Assembly: GCA_020744425.1 (NCBI GenBank)
Contig: JAGMUV010000001.1
Span: 6,076,001 to 6,140,000, forward strand
Origin: Dactylonectria macrodidyma
Lineage: Eukaryota; Ascomycota; Sordariomycetes; Hypocreales; Nectriaceae
Reading direction: 5' to 3'
DNA length: 64,000 nt
The notes below the pieces were generated by a model. It saw only the letters and a list, made by a program, of their open reading frames with translations, ran no database searches and was not told the origin of the DNA. Within the stretch, counting starts at the first letter, position 1. Every line of letters starts with the position of its first letter. Below are positions 23,306-33,898 of this stretch, piece by piece. The position numbers and the translations under genes are program-made.

Positions 23306-24367
23306 CTACTCATCAAGACCCTCCAAAACACTCAGAGGCGGAGCAAAAAAGGTCGAGCCCGTCACTGGTGTTGAAAAGTCTAGAATCCGATCATGCAGCC
23401 CAGGCGGGTTCCCGATAAACATGCGTTCCATCATCTTCTCAATCACCCAGAGCTTTCGCGAATATCCGATAAAGTACGTCCCAAACTCCCCCGAACCCGG
23501 TGACCCGAACGGCATGTTGTCTCGAAGAATATCATGCTCGTTTCCATTCTCGTCTTCCAGTGTCGCCAACGTCTTGTGAGATTGCTGCTGGCCTTCTTCG
23601 GCATCGTCTAGCTCGACGTTGTCAATCTTGGTTCGGCCGATGATTGCTTCTTGCTTCTCTGTGGAGAGACTTTGCCAGGATTTCAGATTGTGGAGATATT
23701 TCTGTACGACGATGTAACTGCCCCCAGCAGCAGGTGTGTCGTCGGATGCGGTGACGAGAACAGCTTCTCCGACGTCGGAACCAACGGGATTGGCGGTGCC
23801 GTCAATAAATCCCAGCAGGTCTCGAGCGTCAAAGTATCGGAAGCCAATGGTGGTATCCTCGACCTTCACTGCGTCGTCCAGCAGATTCATCAGCTGCCGC
23901 TCAAACTCGAAGCAAAAGTCACGCCTCTCAGATCGAATGTGAAATATCAAATCTCCAGGCGTTGATACGGCCGTGTGAGTGGCGCCTCGCACCTCTGGAA
24001 AGGGATGCAACTCGGCTGGTCGGGGAAGCTTTGTAACGCTGTCCCAGATTGAGCTTCCGATTCCCGCGACGCAGGTGAGATTCGCTCCGGGCTGCCGAAT
24101 GGACACATTCTTCGTGATGTCACTGATCTTAGACAAGGCTCTGCGAATCTTGCGGACAGAGTCGGATGTGTGTGTGGCCGAGACGACAAGAAAGGTCGCC
24201 GATGTAGTGAGGGGTGCGTCCACGGCTTGAGAGCCCATTGCTGCGTAATTCTTGAGCAATGCTTGCGAAGATCGTAAATGCAATGTCCTGATACAAGAGC
24301 TCGACCGATGAGCTGGCCTTGGAAGTTGTAATAATCGAGCACAGGACGTGGAAAATGGCATGGCCAT
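23306..24367 (-). CDS. DyP-type haem peroxidase, probably organellar or cytosolic
   Basis: Intronless, 353 residues, ATG at 24367. The DyP signature GFIDGTANP is intact (Asp is the acid-base catalyst), followed by the haem-proximal region GSYIVVQKYLHNL, and later HDILRDNMPFGSPGSGEFGTYF and GYSRKLWVIEKMMERM, which carry conserved DyP blocks. The N-terminal ~45 residues (MAMPFSTSCARLLQLPRP..., rich in Ser/Arg/Leu without acids) look like a mitochondrial presequence; a second Met (MGSQAVD) follows it. No secretion signal, unlike basidiomycete dye-decolorising peroxidases; length and motifs suit the bacterial-like short DyP class. Reaction: peroxide-driven oxidation of an unknown substrate. Convergent with the fusion gene, 222 bp apart. 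Confidence 0.92.
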   Translation of the reverse strand: MAMPFSTSCARLLQLPRPAHRSSSCIRTLHLRSSQALLKNYAAMGSQAVDAPLTTSATFLVVSATHTSDSVRKIRRALSKISDITKNVSIRQPGANLTCVAGIGSSIWDSVTKLPRPAELHPFPEVRGATHTAVSTPGDLIFHIRSERRDFCFEFERQLMNLLDDAVKVEDTTIGFRYFDARDLLGFIDGTANPVGSDVGEAVLVTASDDTPAAGGSYIVVQKYLHNLKSWQSLSTEKQEAIIGRTKIDNVELDDAEEGQQQSHKTLATLEDENGNEHDILRDNMPFGSPGSGEFGTYFIGYSRKLWVIEKMMERMFIGNPPGLHDRILDFSTPVTGSTFFAPPLSVLEGLDE

Positions 24368-25269
24368 GCGTTGCTATTTGTATGGTATTTAATAGACTGT
24401 GACACAATGAGGATCCGGTCTGCCGTGACTTTATGTGCTCGAGTATTGGTATGGGGGACCAATCGGATGGCGTTGATTACGACACCTGGTGAGGGCTAGA
24501 CCGAACTGTGTTGTTAAACTCCCCTTCAACGTGTGCATACTGTGGCGAATGACGGATGTACGGCCCATGTATGTAGTTCTTGATATTATGCTACCGAGTT
24601 CCCTCCTCATCGGGAGCTATCTAGATCAAATGTTTGAGGTTTGAGGAAACGGAACACGAAAAGAAGTATATAACTCGTATTCCTGTCTTTAATCCGCGAA
24701 CAAAACGATGCATCTAACCCTACTTCGTTGAATAATTGTAGACTGTGTTTTTGACCTAGTTTATCGATGGTGACGCTCCATTTGGTACCGTCGCCGAGCT
24801 TGCCGAGCGGTTTCGGCAGAGCCGTACGCTAGTGCGTCATTCTTGGCTGTCAAGCTGAAACAAGATTCACACTTGTTTTTGAGTCTTGACAACGCTGTTT
24901 CCTAATGGAATACCTATAGGTTAGCCCGGGCCGTAAAAAGTTAAGTTAGAAGAATACTTGGCAGGCGGCTTGGCCTAAAAATGTAGGGCCGCACCCTAGA
25001 AAGCAACCTTCTTCGATGAATACAGAAAAAGTACGGCAAAATAAGGCACACATCATTGCAGTAAACGGCGGCTCGTGTAGTATAAATGAAACTAAGGTAG
25101 AGATAAAGTTCGCTGCTGTTGATCATGTACGCCATGTTTACCCTCTGTCATCACCAAATGCTCAAACACTCCGCTATTCTTTCAATCTCCCCAAGTACCT
25201 GTATTAATTCCCCAGCAACAAGAGAAAGAGCCCGGTCAGAACCATTTGTTCTCCTCGTACATGTCCAAA
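24368..25269. other. Intergenic region upstream of the DyP peroxidase
   Basis: Contains the DyP promoter (leftward) with no TATA box I can place, and the 3' flank of the C2H2/PHD gene. Short frames at 25016-25394 (plus) show no protein character. Confidence 0.55.
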
Positions 25270-27789
25270 TCAGTCGTCAATCTCTAGGACAGCCCACGTG
25301 TGATCGTCCACGGTTGTATATATCATCCCTTGTTCTATTAGCTCCTCTGTGCCGTTCTCCACTTCTTTCACGGACAACCCTGTCTCGAAAGTGACTGTCG
25401 AGACATCCGTGCCACTAATATCCCTTTTCCTCTTGTCGTACAAGACGAGGAATATTGTCCGGGCATTCGCGGAGAAGTCCTTCAGCAAGTGATCCCAGTC
25501 ATTGCTGCCGCCGCTCTTGCTCTCGCCGCTCTTGCTCTGGCCAGAACCATAGGCCCTGCCATTGTCTATGACGACTGTGGAGGGCAAGGGTTGACTATCT
25601 CGCCTTGCGGCTTTGTACTGTGAGTATCTTTGACTGTTAAGCATATCGTTAGTATAGTGCTTATAAAGCCGGAAGAATAATACTTGGTTTTCCATACCCA
25701 TTTGTAGCATATGATATCTCGTGCAGATCCTTTCGGCAAAGTTCGCAATGGTAGACCTCTGGGCATTCTTCCGCAAAAAAGATTCCCACGCAGGTTCCGT
25801 GTTGCCAGACTTTGCATCCATCGCATTGAATGAAAAATTCGTCGAGCGTATTGACTATCGCCGAGGTTCCTGGAGGTCCGGGTTGTCCTGGTGCAAGACC
25901 TGGGTGATGCTCAAAGCCGCAGACACAGCGCGTAAGCTCCTCAGGTTCCACGTCATTTTTCTTTCCGAGCTTCGCATCTTGTCTTCTGATAGCTCCCTCA
26001 ATATCCATCGGTCGCGGAGCGCAGTCCAGGCAAAGATGTTCGAATGCTTCTCCCATAGCCTCCTCCACGTTATTGTGGTAATAGCAGTCAATATGCTGCC
26101 AGGTTTCGCAATTTTCGCAGAAAATTGTGTTGCTATCTGGCACAAGGTTCAAGCAAATGCATTTAAAAGAGTTATCATCGGTGCTTTCGTGTTCCGAGCC
26201 TGCCTCGGAAATTTCCTCGTCCGGGTTGGTTGGAAGGGCAGACAAAGACATTTCCTCGAGATGTCCAGCCAAGTGACGAGTTATAACCGTCTCGCCTTCT
26301 TCTGTGGTCTCTAAGCACAGTGGACATTTAATGGGCTTCCAGTCGGGATGGTAATGTTCCTCTTGGAGGTGCAAGGTCCAGTCCGAGCGATTCCGAAAGG
26401 TGCGCATGTCGCAATCTGGCTCAAGGCATATATAGGGTTGCAGGTCCGAGTACAGATGGCGCCTTGTAGACTCTAGTTAGCTCATGATATTTCCAAAAGT
26501 AGAAGTAAGAATGGCCACCCACTTCCAAGCTGAGTTATTTGATACTCGGACTGTCCTGCTGCACGAAACACATGTGAATGGCTTCCCTTTCCTAGCCTCA
26601 TCTGAGAGCGGCGGGATACGTGTCTTTTGGCCATCAGCGCCACTGTATGTCATGACTGTTTCCGCATATGAGCTCATTGTTGGCAACGAAGTTCCTAGGC
26701 CTGAGTCGTGGAACTTGGAGCCGGCCACTGTTGCGTGATCCTCTTTGACAGTATCTAGCTGCTCTTGCTCGCCAAGTTCATTTTTGAACCGCGTTGCTTG
26801 ACACATGCGAAATCTTGCCCAGTTCAGTTGACCCAGGGCCGAGACCAACGCCTCATCGGCTTGAGGAAAACGCTGCTCAACCTTGTCGCAAAAGACTTGT
26901 TGAGGTGCCCACTTGGTCTCTTCGATCTGTTTCTGTTTCTGCTTCCGCGATGAGGAACCAAAGACAGGGTTTCTGATGAGAGGATCGAGATCCATCAAAC
27001 ACTGCACATCTGTTCGTAGATCTTGAGCTATTTCACTGGTGCTGTCTTGTTCAAACCCCGATGAACTATCGCTCGAACAATCAGAGTCTGCATCCACCGC
27101 ATCATTTATGAGGTAGGAAGATTCCGCGTTCAGAGCTGTGAGGCGTGGTTCCAGTTCCTCCAGTCTCGCTGAATCGTCTCTGACAACAAGAGGTTTAAGC
27201 CCTGTCAAGTCAGTTAGCGGTGATTGCTACACGAGACAGCTGTGTGACAACTGGGAGGGTCAAGCATGACACTGAAATGTAGTAACCTACTCTCTAGCAG
27301 TGCATTTGTAATACTCGATAAGATCTTTAGCATAGATCGCTGGATGTTGCGTGCTTTGGAGAGTACGTGGTCCAGGCTTCCTTCTCGAATGCCCCACGCA
27401 TCTGACCACAAAACCATCAGAGAATAGCTTCGTTCAAGGCTCATCCGAATGGACTTTGAGACATCTTCCTGCTTTGCAACATGACGGAGCATTTCTTCGT
27501 AAAAACCCAACAGAGTGGTGCAGAGCCGTGAGGCAACGCTCACGTCTCCCGACCAATAGTCAGCGGATGGCGCGTTTGCCTGCCATTCCTTGATAGCCCT
27601 GATAGTCTCATGAAGATCCGTCGCTGAGTGGATAGCATCATCGACTGAGCCGCGAGTTCCCTGTGGCGTCCTCGTTTTTGGCGACTCCATACTATGAGAT
27701 TGCGATGAGAATGGCCATCTCGAGGCTGAAATGAAATGAGATGAGTGCCCAGGGTTGTTCAAGGCTGAGCGGAGATGATCGTTAGGCAT
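25270..27789 (-). CDS. C2H2 - tandem PHD finger - winged-helix protein
   Basis: Exons complement(27291..27789), (26523..27201), (25698..26462) and (25270..25633) close in phase at 768 residues. Helical N-terminus, then an acidic Ser/Asp-rich stretch (DADSDCSSDSSSGFEQD). Residues ~375-440 are fungal C2H2-like zinc fingers (PFTCVSC, YICLEPDC, FRNRSDWTLHLQEEH, IKCPLCL). PHD1 spans 494-540 (CICLN...CENCETWQHIDC...CLDC); PHD2 spans 572-635 (CVCGFEHHPG...CDGCKVWQHGTC...YHCELC), of the Cti6-like type that often reads methyl-lysine of histone H3, followed by DLHEISYATNG. Residues ~694-768 resemble the RPA32 C-terminal winged helix (LSVKEVENGTEELIEQGMIYTTVDD). All splice sites have GT-AG ends. Probably nuclear chromatin or signalling protein; exact role unknown. 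Confidence 0.85.
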
Positions 27790-27975
27790 AATTAGCGGCT
27801 GAAAGATAATCCTGGTGTCGCGATACCCCGCCCCTCAGCTCAGCCGCACTCAGCCTCAATGGAGGCCTGGCAGCTCAAATCATTTCTGAAGCTTCAACAA
27901 TCTTGCCTTGTAAGCCATTCGACTATTTGGGAGACAATTGAATGCATCTCGCGTCTGTTGGACTCCTTGCAACAG
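27790..27975. promoter_or_regulatory. Short bidirectional promoter between the C2H2/PHD and DUF7580-type genes
   Basis: Only 186 bp separate the two divergent starts (fewer, 69 bp, if the upstream ATG at 27859 is used). The repeated CAGCTCAGCC/GCACTCAGCC element lies in the middle. Such close divergence favours joint expression. Confidence 0.45.
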
Positions 27976-29860
27976 ATGGAACCGGTCGGGCTCGCTCTGG
28001 GTATCATCCCCCTCGTCGGCGGCTCTTTAAAGGTGTACAAATCCACCTACTCGCGACTCAAAACATTCCGTCACTATTCAAGAGAGGTGGATCGTGTTCG
28101 AAAGAATTTTGACCGCCAAAGGCATTTCTTTCTCAATGAGGTTCATCTTGTTCTTCGCCTGGTTCTTGAGGATGAGTCCTTGGTCCAGGATATGATTGAC
28201 GATGGCGCGCACAAGAAATGGAAGAGTTCTAGCTTGGAGGATTCCATGGCAGATCGCCTCGGAAACAACGCTCAATCACTCAAGGATATTATTGAAGACA
28301 TTGGAACGATTATCGGCGATGTCGAAAAAGGCCTGGAGTGCTTTAGCGGCCTGGATAAAGAACGACTCGAGGTGAGTTGACTAAATGATATCCACAGGCG
28401 ATGACTGACGAGAACCAATCGCGCAGAACGAACGACTCAAAGATACAGTGAGGCGCGTTAGAGATCGCATGAACATTGTTTTCGACAAGTCCAAGTTTGA
28501 GAAGTGCACTAGCGACCTCCGAGATTGCAACAGCGACCTGAAACTATTCCGCGAACAGATGGGTGAGCTTTGCAAACCTGTTACTCGGACACATCGGGGG
28601 AAGAATTATGCTATTGCGCAACGGCTGCACAAATACACGTTCAAAAACTACACGGACACGAGAATGGCCTCGCAAGCACTGCACGAGGCATTGTGCACCG
28701 CCTGGTCGACGCCGGATTCAGCGCACTTTCGACACTCTGTCCGACTTTTTCTGGAGACGAAATGCCGCGACGAGGTTCAGTTGGATCTCGTCATATCATG
28801 CCTCGAGCATAAGATGAAGCAAGCCCAGAGTCAGACGGCGTCTTATAATGCCAGACTAGCATCTAGTCTGGCTCTAGCGAACATGATGACTGTCCACGTC
28901 AAGTCAAAAGCGCTAGTGATATTAGGCCCTGGGTTTATCACGACATCCCTGGATTCTAATAATACGAGACAAAAGCGTCGCAGAGTTGTAAGATTTGAAG
29001 ACGACAGCGACAAAGAACATGAGATCCAGTCAACTCCGTCGTCAGCTTCTAGAGAAGTAGCCCTTAACCTCCAGCGCACCCGACATTTCTGTGCAGAACT
29101 TGTCCCCAAGACTGTCCAACCGCAGCCAGAGGCTGCCTCCAACGTCTCGTACAAAAGACGAAATCACACAGCCCAATGCCTTGGATACCTGGACACTTGG
29201 ACGCGCGATGAGTATCGACATTCTTTCTTCCCATGCTGTGAGGGGTTCTGCAATCCGAGCTTTTGTAAGGGTGAAATCAAGCCCGAGGGGCTTACCCGAA
29301 TGGATGAGATGCTGGCACAACCCCGCAGCGATGAGCTTTCCGTCCCCGAGCAGCTTCGACTTGCACTGCGTTTAGTATCGGCTGTGCTGAGGTTCAACTC
29401 GACGTCGTGGCTCGGAGAATGCTGGGGCCTGCAAGATTTGTACTTTTTCGAGCAAGACTCAGACCTGGCGGCTTCGTTGAAAACGTTGCACATCAAAGCA
29501 GATTGGTCTAAAAGTCCTGCGGGAGAATTGATGGAGGTAGACTCAGCTGGCGACCTGAGGTTCTTTGAGGAGGCTAAGCTGCTTCACGGGATATACAATG
29601 CCACAGTCTACAATCTGGGAGTGGCACTTTTGTCGATTGGGCGTTGGGTGAGGATTGACCCAAACGACGTGTTGAATGTTCGCCGGATGGCCTCTCAGCC
29701 ATGTCCTCTAGGTTCCAAGTACCAAGAGATGACGCAAAAGGTTCTCGAGTGTGATTTTGGGTGCGGCAAGGATCTAAGTAAGACTCCATTACAGCATGCG
29801 ATATATGAGGGGATTATGCTTGAGCTAGAATCCATGATATCGAGTCTTAGCATTAGGTAG
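27976..29860 (+). CDS. DUF7580-type (HeLo/prion-inhibition-associated) protein
   Basis: Exons 27976..28371 and 28427..29860 join in phase to 609 residues. Start chosen at MEPVGLALGIIPLVGGSLKVY, the usual opening of this fungal family; an in-frame ATG at 27859 would add 39 residues. N-terminal helices (YSREVDRVRKNFDRQRHFFLNE...) resemble the HeLo-like/STAND N-terminal module. The C-terminal half (SVPEQLRLALRLVSAVLRFNSTSWLGECWGLQDLYFF, then IYNATVYNLGVALLSIGRW) is the kinase-like DUF7580 region, without catalytic residues. A bipartite basic motif (TRQKRRRVVRF) could be a nuclear signal. Proteins of this architecture occur near incompatibility and NLR genes; the biochemical role is unknown. Divergent from the C2H2/PHD gene. 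Confidence 0.8.
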
Positions 29861-30325
29861 CGATCAGCGAAGCGACTGCCTTGTTTAATTACGGTACTAG
29901 GAGAAAAGCTATCCGGAGTTCCAACCCATCATGCCTGGAAAAGTTCACTGACTAGGGCATATCATCATGCCATGTCTCTCGGGTTGAGGCCAGTACAACA
30001 AGTGAGACGAGGTTTTAGGGGACCTACATCGAACCCATCCTATGCAACAGCGCTGTAGGCTCCACTTCCTCTTGTTCATTCCAATTATTTGGAAAGTTGC
30101 GATATTCACGTATCGGCGCCTGCGAACAGTGGGGAAACAGTCTTGAGTTCGCTGTGTTGGCAGAAATAATTGTTTTACTTGTTTTACGCTCTCGCAAGGG
30201 TGGCATTAAAATACTTATTATCCAATACCGCCTCCCTCAGACACGTTCTTCTCAGACTGACATTGTAATCCAAAGAGGTCCCAGGCCCTTCTCCCAACTA
30301 CCTATTCAATCTTTCCACGTGGAAT
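29861..30325. other. Convergent 3' intergenic region
   Basis: Between the DUF7580-type gene and the Asn/Asp-repeat gene; nothing recognised. Confidence 0.6.
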
Positions 30326-32003
30326 TCACTTTCTGGCTCTGGAATAGCGAGCCTTGTAAGCGCTGATGAAGCGAGCTCTGTTGTTTGCAGGCGCGGCCAC
30401 ACGCTCGCATCGTTCACCGCCATCGCCATTTCCACAGCGGAATGGGAGGAGGCAGCAGCCATCGTCGGCAAATTGCTCGAGGCCATTGGCGCCCTCACCA
30501 AGAGACTCGCAATCTGGGCCATTAGGGAAACCACAGTTCTCATCGTTGGTGGCGTCGTTGGTGGCGTCTTCGGCAACGTCAGTTGCGTTATCGTTGCCAT
30601 TGGCGTCTTCATCAATGACTTCTTGACCAGCTTCATCGACGTTATCATTGGCGTTGTTGCCAGCATTGTCGTTGGCGTTGTCAACTCCATCGACGTTATC
30701 GTTGACATTGTTGTTAGCTCCATCGTTGACAGCCTCATCCACGTTGTCATTAGCGTTGTCGTTGGCGTTGTCGTTGGCGTTGTCGTCCGCGACTTCATCG
30801 TTGGCATTGTTATTAGCTCCATCATTGACAGCCTCATCCACGTTGTCGTTGGCGTTGTCGTCCGCGACCTCATCGTCAACATTGTTGTTAGCTCCATCGT
30901 TGACAGCCTCATCCGCGTTGTCATTGGCGTTGTCGTTGGCGTTATCGTCCGCGACCTCATCGTCAACATTGTTGTTAGCTCCATCGTTGACAGCCTCATC
31001 CACGTTGTCATTGGCGTTGTCGTTGGCGTTATCGTCCGCGACCTCATCGACATTGTTGTTCGCATCATCGTCAGCAACCTCATCGACATTGTCATCGGCG
31101 TTGGCATTATCATCCGCAACGTTATCGACATTATCATTGACGTTATCATTGACGTTACCGTTCGCGTTGTCGTCCGCAACGTTATCGACGTTATCGTTGG
31201 CATTGTCATTTGCATTGCCGTCAGCGACCTCATCGACATTATCGACGTTATCGTTAACGTTGTTGTTGCCACCATCGTTAACAACCTCGTCGACGTTATC
31301 GTTGGCATTGTTGGCGTTATCATTGGTGACGTCCTCGACATTGTCGTTGGCATTGCCAGTACCATTGTTGTTCGCATTATCGTCAACAATTTCATCAACG
31401 TTGCCATTGGCATCATCATTAACAACATCATCGACGTTGTCGTTCACATTGTTGTTGCCGTTGTTGTTGTTGGCATTTCCGTTGCCATTGGCGTTGCCGT
31501 TAGTGGCGTCTTCAACAACCTCATTCGCATTGTCGTTGGCATTGTCATTGCCATTGGCGTTGTTGGCATTGTCATTGGCGTTTCCATTTCCGGTAGCATT
31601 GTCGTTGGTGTTGTCATTGGTGACGTCTTCAATGGCTTGATTGCCATTATTAGAGTTGTTGCCGTTAGCGTTGTTGCCATTGGCGTTATTCGCGTTGTCG
31701 TTCGCATTGTTGGCATTGTCGTTGGCGTTATTGGCATTGTCGTTGGCGGCATCTGCAGCGACTCTCTCACACCTCTCGCCGCCATCTCCATTGCCGCAAC
31801 GGATGGGCAAAAGGCAGCAACCGTCATCAACAAACTGCTCTAGGCCATTTGCTCCCTCGCCAAGGGATACACAATCGGGGCCATCGGGAAAGCCGCAACT
31901 ATTGATAGGTTAGCCGGTGTTGTGTTACGAGCATAATAGAGTCTTACCCGTCTTGAGCAAAGGCGCTGGCAAAGAAAAGAGACAAAATAACGGAGGACTT
32001 CAT
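30326..32003 (-). CDS. Secreted Asn/Asp-repeat protein with a six-Cys module at each end
   Basis: Exons complement(31948..32003) and (30326..31898) join in phase to 542 residues. Signal peptide MKSSVILSLFFASAFAQDG, split by the intron from the mature part. The mature protein starts with a module of spacing C-x7-C-x17-CC-x5-C-x8-C (CGFPDGPDC ... DDGCCLLPIRC ... RCERV). A nearly identical module (CGFPNGPDC ... DDGCCLLPFRC ... RCERV) closes the protein before a short basic tail (YKARYSRARK). Between them lie about 420 residues made of Asn, Asp, Ala, Val, Glu and Gly only, built on NANDN/NVDE/ADD units; a longer unit with VDEAVNDGANNN recurs four times. No domain name known to me. The cysteine order C-C-CC-C-C is that of knottins, but loops are longer. 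Likely an apoplastic or wall-exposed protein; function unknown. Confidence 0.82.
30530..31770. repeat. Internal repeat tract (AAY-GAY based) inside the Asn/Asp-rich gene
   Basis: Tandem degenerate hexamers (on the plus strand GTTGTC/GTTATC/ATTGGC mixtures) with a higher-order unit containing GTTAGCTCCATCGTTGACAG repeated at about 30713, 30887 and 30974 and a variant at 30812. Near-absence of stops in other frames makes long shadow frames on the opposite strand. Confidence 0.85.
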
Positions 32004-33898
32004 TTTGGAATTATGAGGAGAAAGAAAAGAAGAAAAGTTCTGCCGGCAGATGTAAATTGGTGGTGAAGAAGAGAAAAAGAAGAAAAAGAAACAGCGTGAA
32101 GCTCGTGGAAATTGTAGTGTGATGGAGAGAGCAATTATAAGCACCGTTGACAACCAGATCTTTAATACTTTCTTCAATTCCCCGAGAATCCTCAAAAATA
32201 AGCTTGCATGTTTGAGCGTCATCTGAGGAACCCCCTGGTTGTCGCATCCAGCCACTCTCGTCTCAGGCTGGTTTCTAAGCATGTCACCCACAGTCCCACA
32301 CACGATGTCACGTCGGAGGTTCCAGACGCAATAAGATTTTTCTGTGACGAGCTCGTATTCAAGCATATGTTTTGGGTGCTGTCAAATGTGACATGCTGTC
32401 ACGTCGCAACCCCAGATCGGCGCCTAGCCTTGTCAGAGGCTATTTCGCCAAGCAAATAAGGTCGCTCTCGTCCGGTCCATCGGTCGAATTGGGCTGTCAC
32501 CCGATGCCCCGAATAGCTCTTAGCGTTTCAAACACCGCTGATCATCGTTGCTTACATCGGTGGGGAAGTTGCAGAATGGTTGTCGATGATACTAATGTAG
32601 CAAGGCCCTTCAGGCAGAGTGTGGCGAAACAACAGTTTTCAGGAGACAGGAGGCAAGTCTTAATAAAAACGTAATGGTAATTACTGAAGAATGCGAGTAC
32701 ACCGACGAGAGGTCCGGGAACGCAGTTGACTGAGATTCCATAACTGCCTGAATTGAGTCAACATCGATGCGCACCGGGATGTGATGTCGTTGAATAGTGT
32801 AACGCTTCGGGCTAATTTTGTCAGCTCAACGGCGATGGAGGTTCATATTACCGACTCTTTTTAATCTAAGCGAATTTTTTATCACTGGGTACTTCTTATT
32901 TGGATTGACAAGTTGGAAAAGCCCGTATAGGTTAGGGCTTTGCATCCGGGCTTTAGGGTAAGGTAACTCCCATCACCAGCGCTTTCGTAGCAACACGAAC
33001 TCCTTCGGAAATAAAGAGGCACAAAAGGGATAATTAAAGACGGGTCAAATGTGATACTGGCCTTTTTGAAGTTGATTATAATGGCTACGTAGAGAGCCAC
33101 AGAGTCATTCCTCGTGATCATGATTCATGACTACATCGTGTGTAACATTGAGACAAAGACCAGAGGATGAGGTGGGCGCACGCCGAAAGAGCCCAAGCGA
33201 CGACTTGGGAGAATAAAATCACTGGAAGCATTTGAAGAATACCGAGCGCTGAGCTTGTGCAAGGACGGATTGAGATGGGATGAAGCATAAATCGACCTGT
33301 GAGCACCAACCATACCAAAGGCTGAAGGCCATGAGTCATCATCAGTGCAGGCCTTCTCTCACTCCTTAACCCGTCCAGTGCACAAATTAGTGGATGGCTT
33401 TTTGTCGGAAATGACTTCAAAAAAGCAATGGTTGGTGCAGCCAGTATGCAGAATAACCAACAACAAGCGAAATTACCAACACGAGAAATACATAATTCGT
33501 CATCAACGCGCTTGCTGGCACTGGAAATGTGAAACAGTAGTGTACAACAATGCATAATTTCAATGCCATCGACTTAATGCGCCTTTCACATATTATTCAG
33601 TCAGCCACATGTTATTCAGTCAGCTTTAACCAGCCCCTGGTCCAATCAGCACGATCAATACGACTCCACCACCAGCGCATAAATCCCAGTTGGGCATCAA
33701 AATACCAGTGGCAAAGTGGATGCCACGTCATGAAAGGCGGTGAAGCGGAGAGTCTGGCAGATCTCCAAACGCGTGCCTGATCTCTCGAACCTCTGTTTCT
33801 CGGACGATATCACGCTCTTTAGGCCCGGTCGTTTTCCATTCTCTGGCTTGTAGCCGATCTATATCTTTTTACTCGGTCTCCCCATTTTTCAGCCCATC
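32004..33898. other. Intergenic region, 1.9 kb, no supported gene
   Basis: A TATAA-type box for the Asn/Asp-repeat gene lies on the minus strand at about 32136-32140, some 135 bp before its ATG. Toward the right, TTATTCAGTCAGC occurs twice at about 33593-33624, upstream of the 402-aa gene. Remaining open frames (e.g. minus, 33118-33555) lack protein character. Confidence 0.5.

Noticed and set aside
30473..31843. 456-codon and 330-codon plus-strand open frames
   Set aside because: They are shadows of the hexamer repeat in the Asn/Asp-rich gene on the minus strand, which has a signal peptide, splice sites and Cys modules; the plus frames have only Val/Ile/Ser/Leu repeats.
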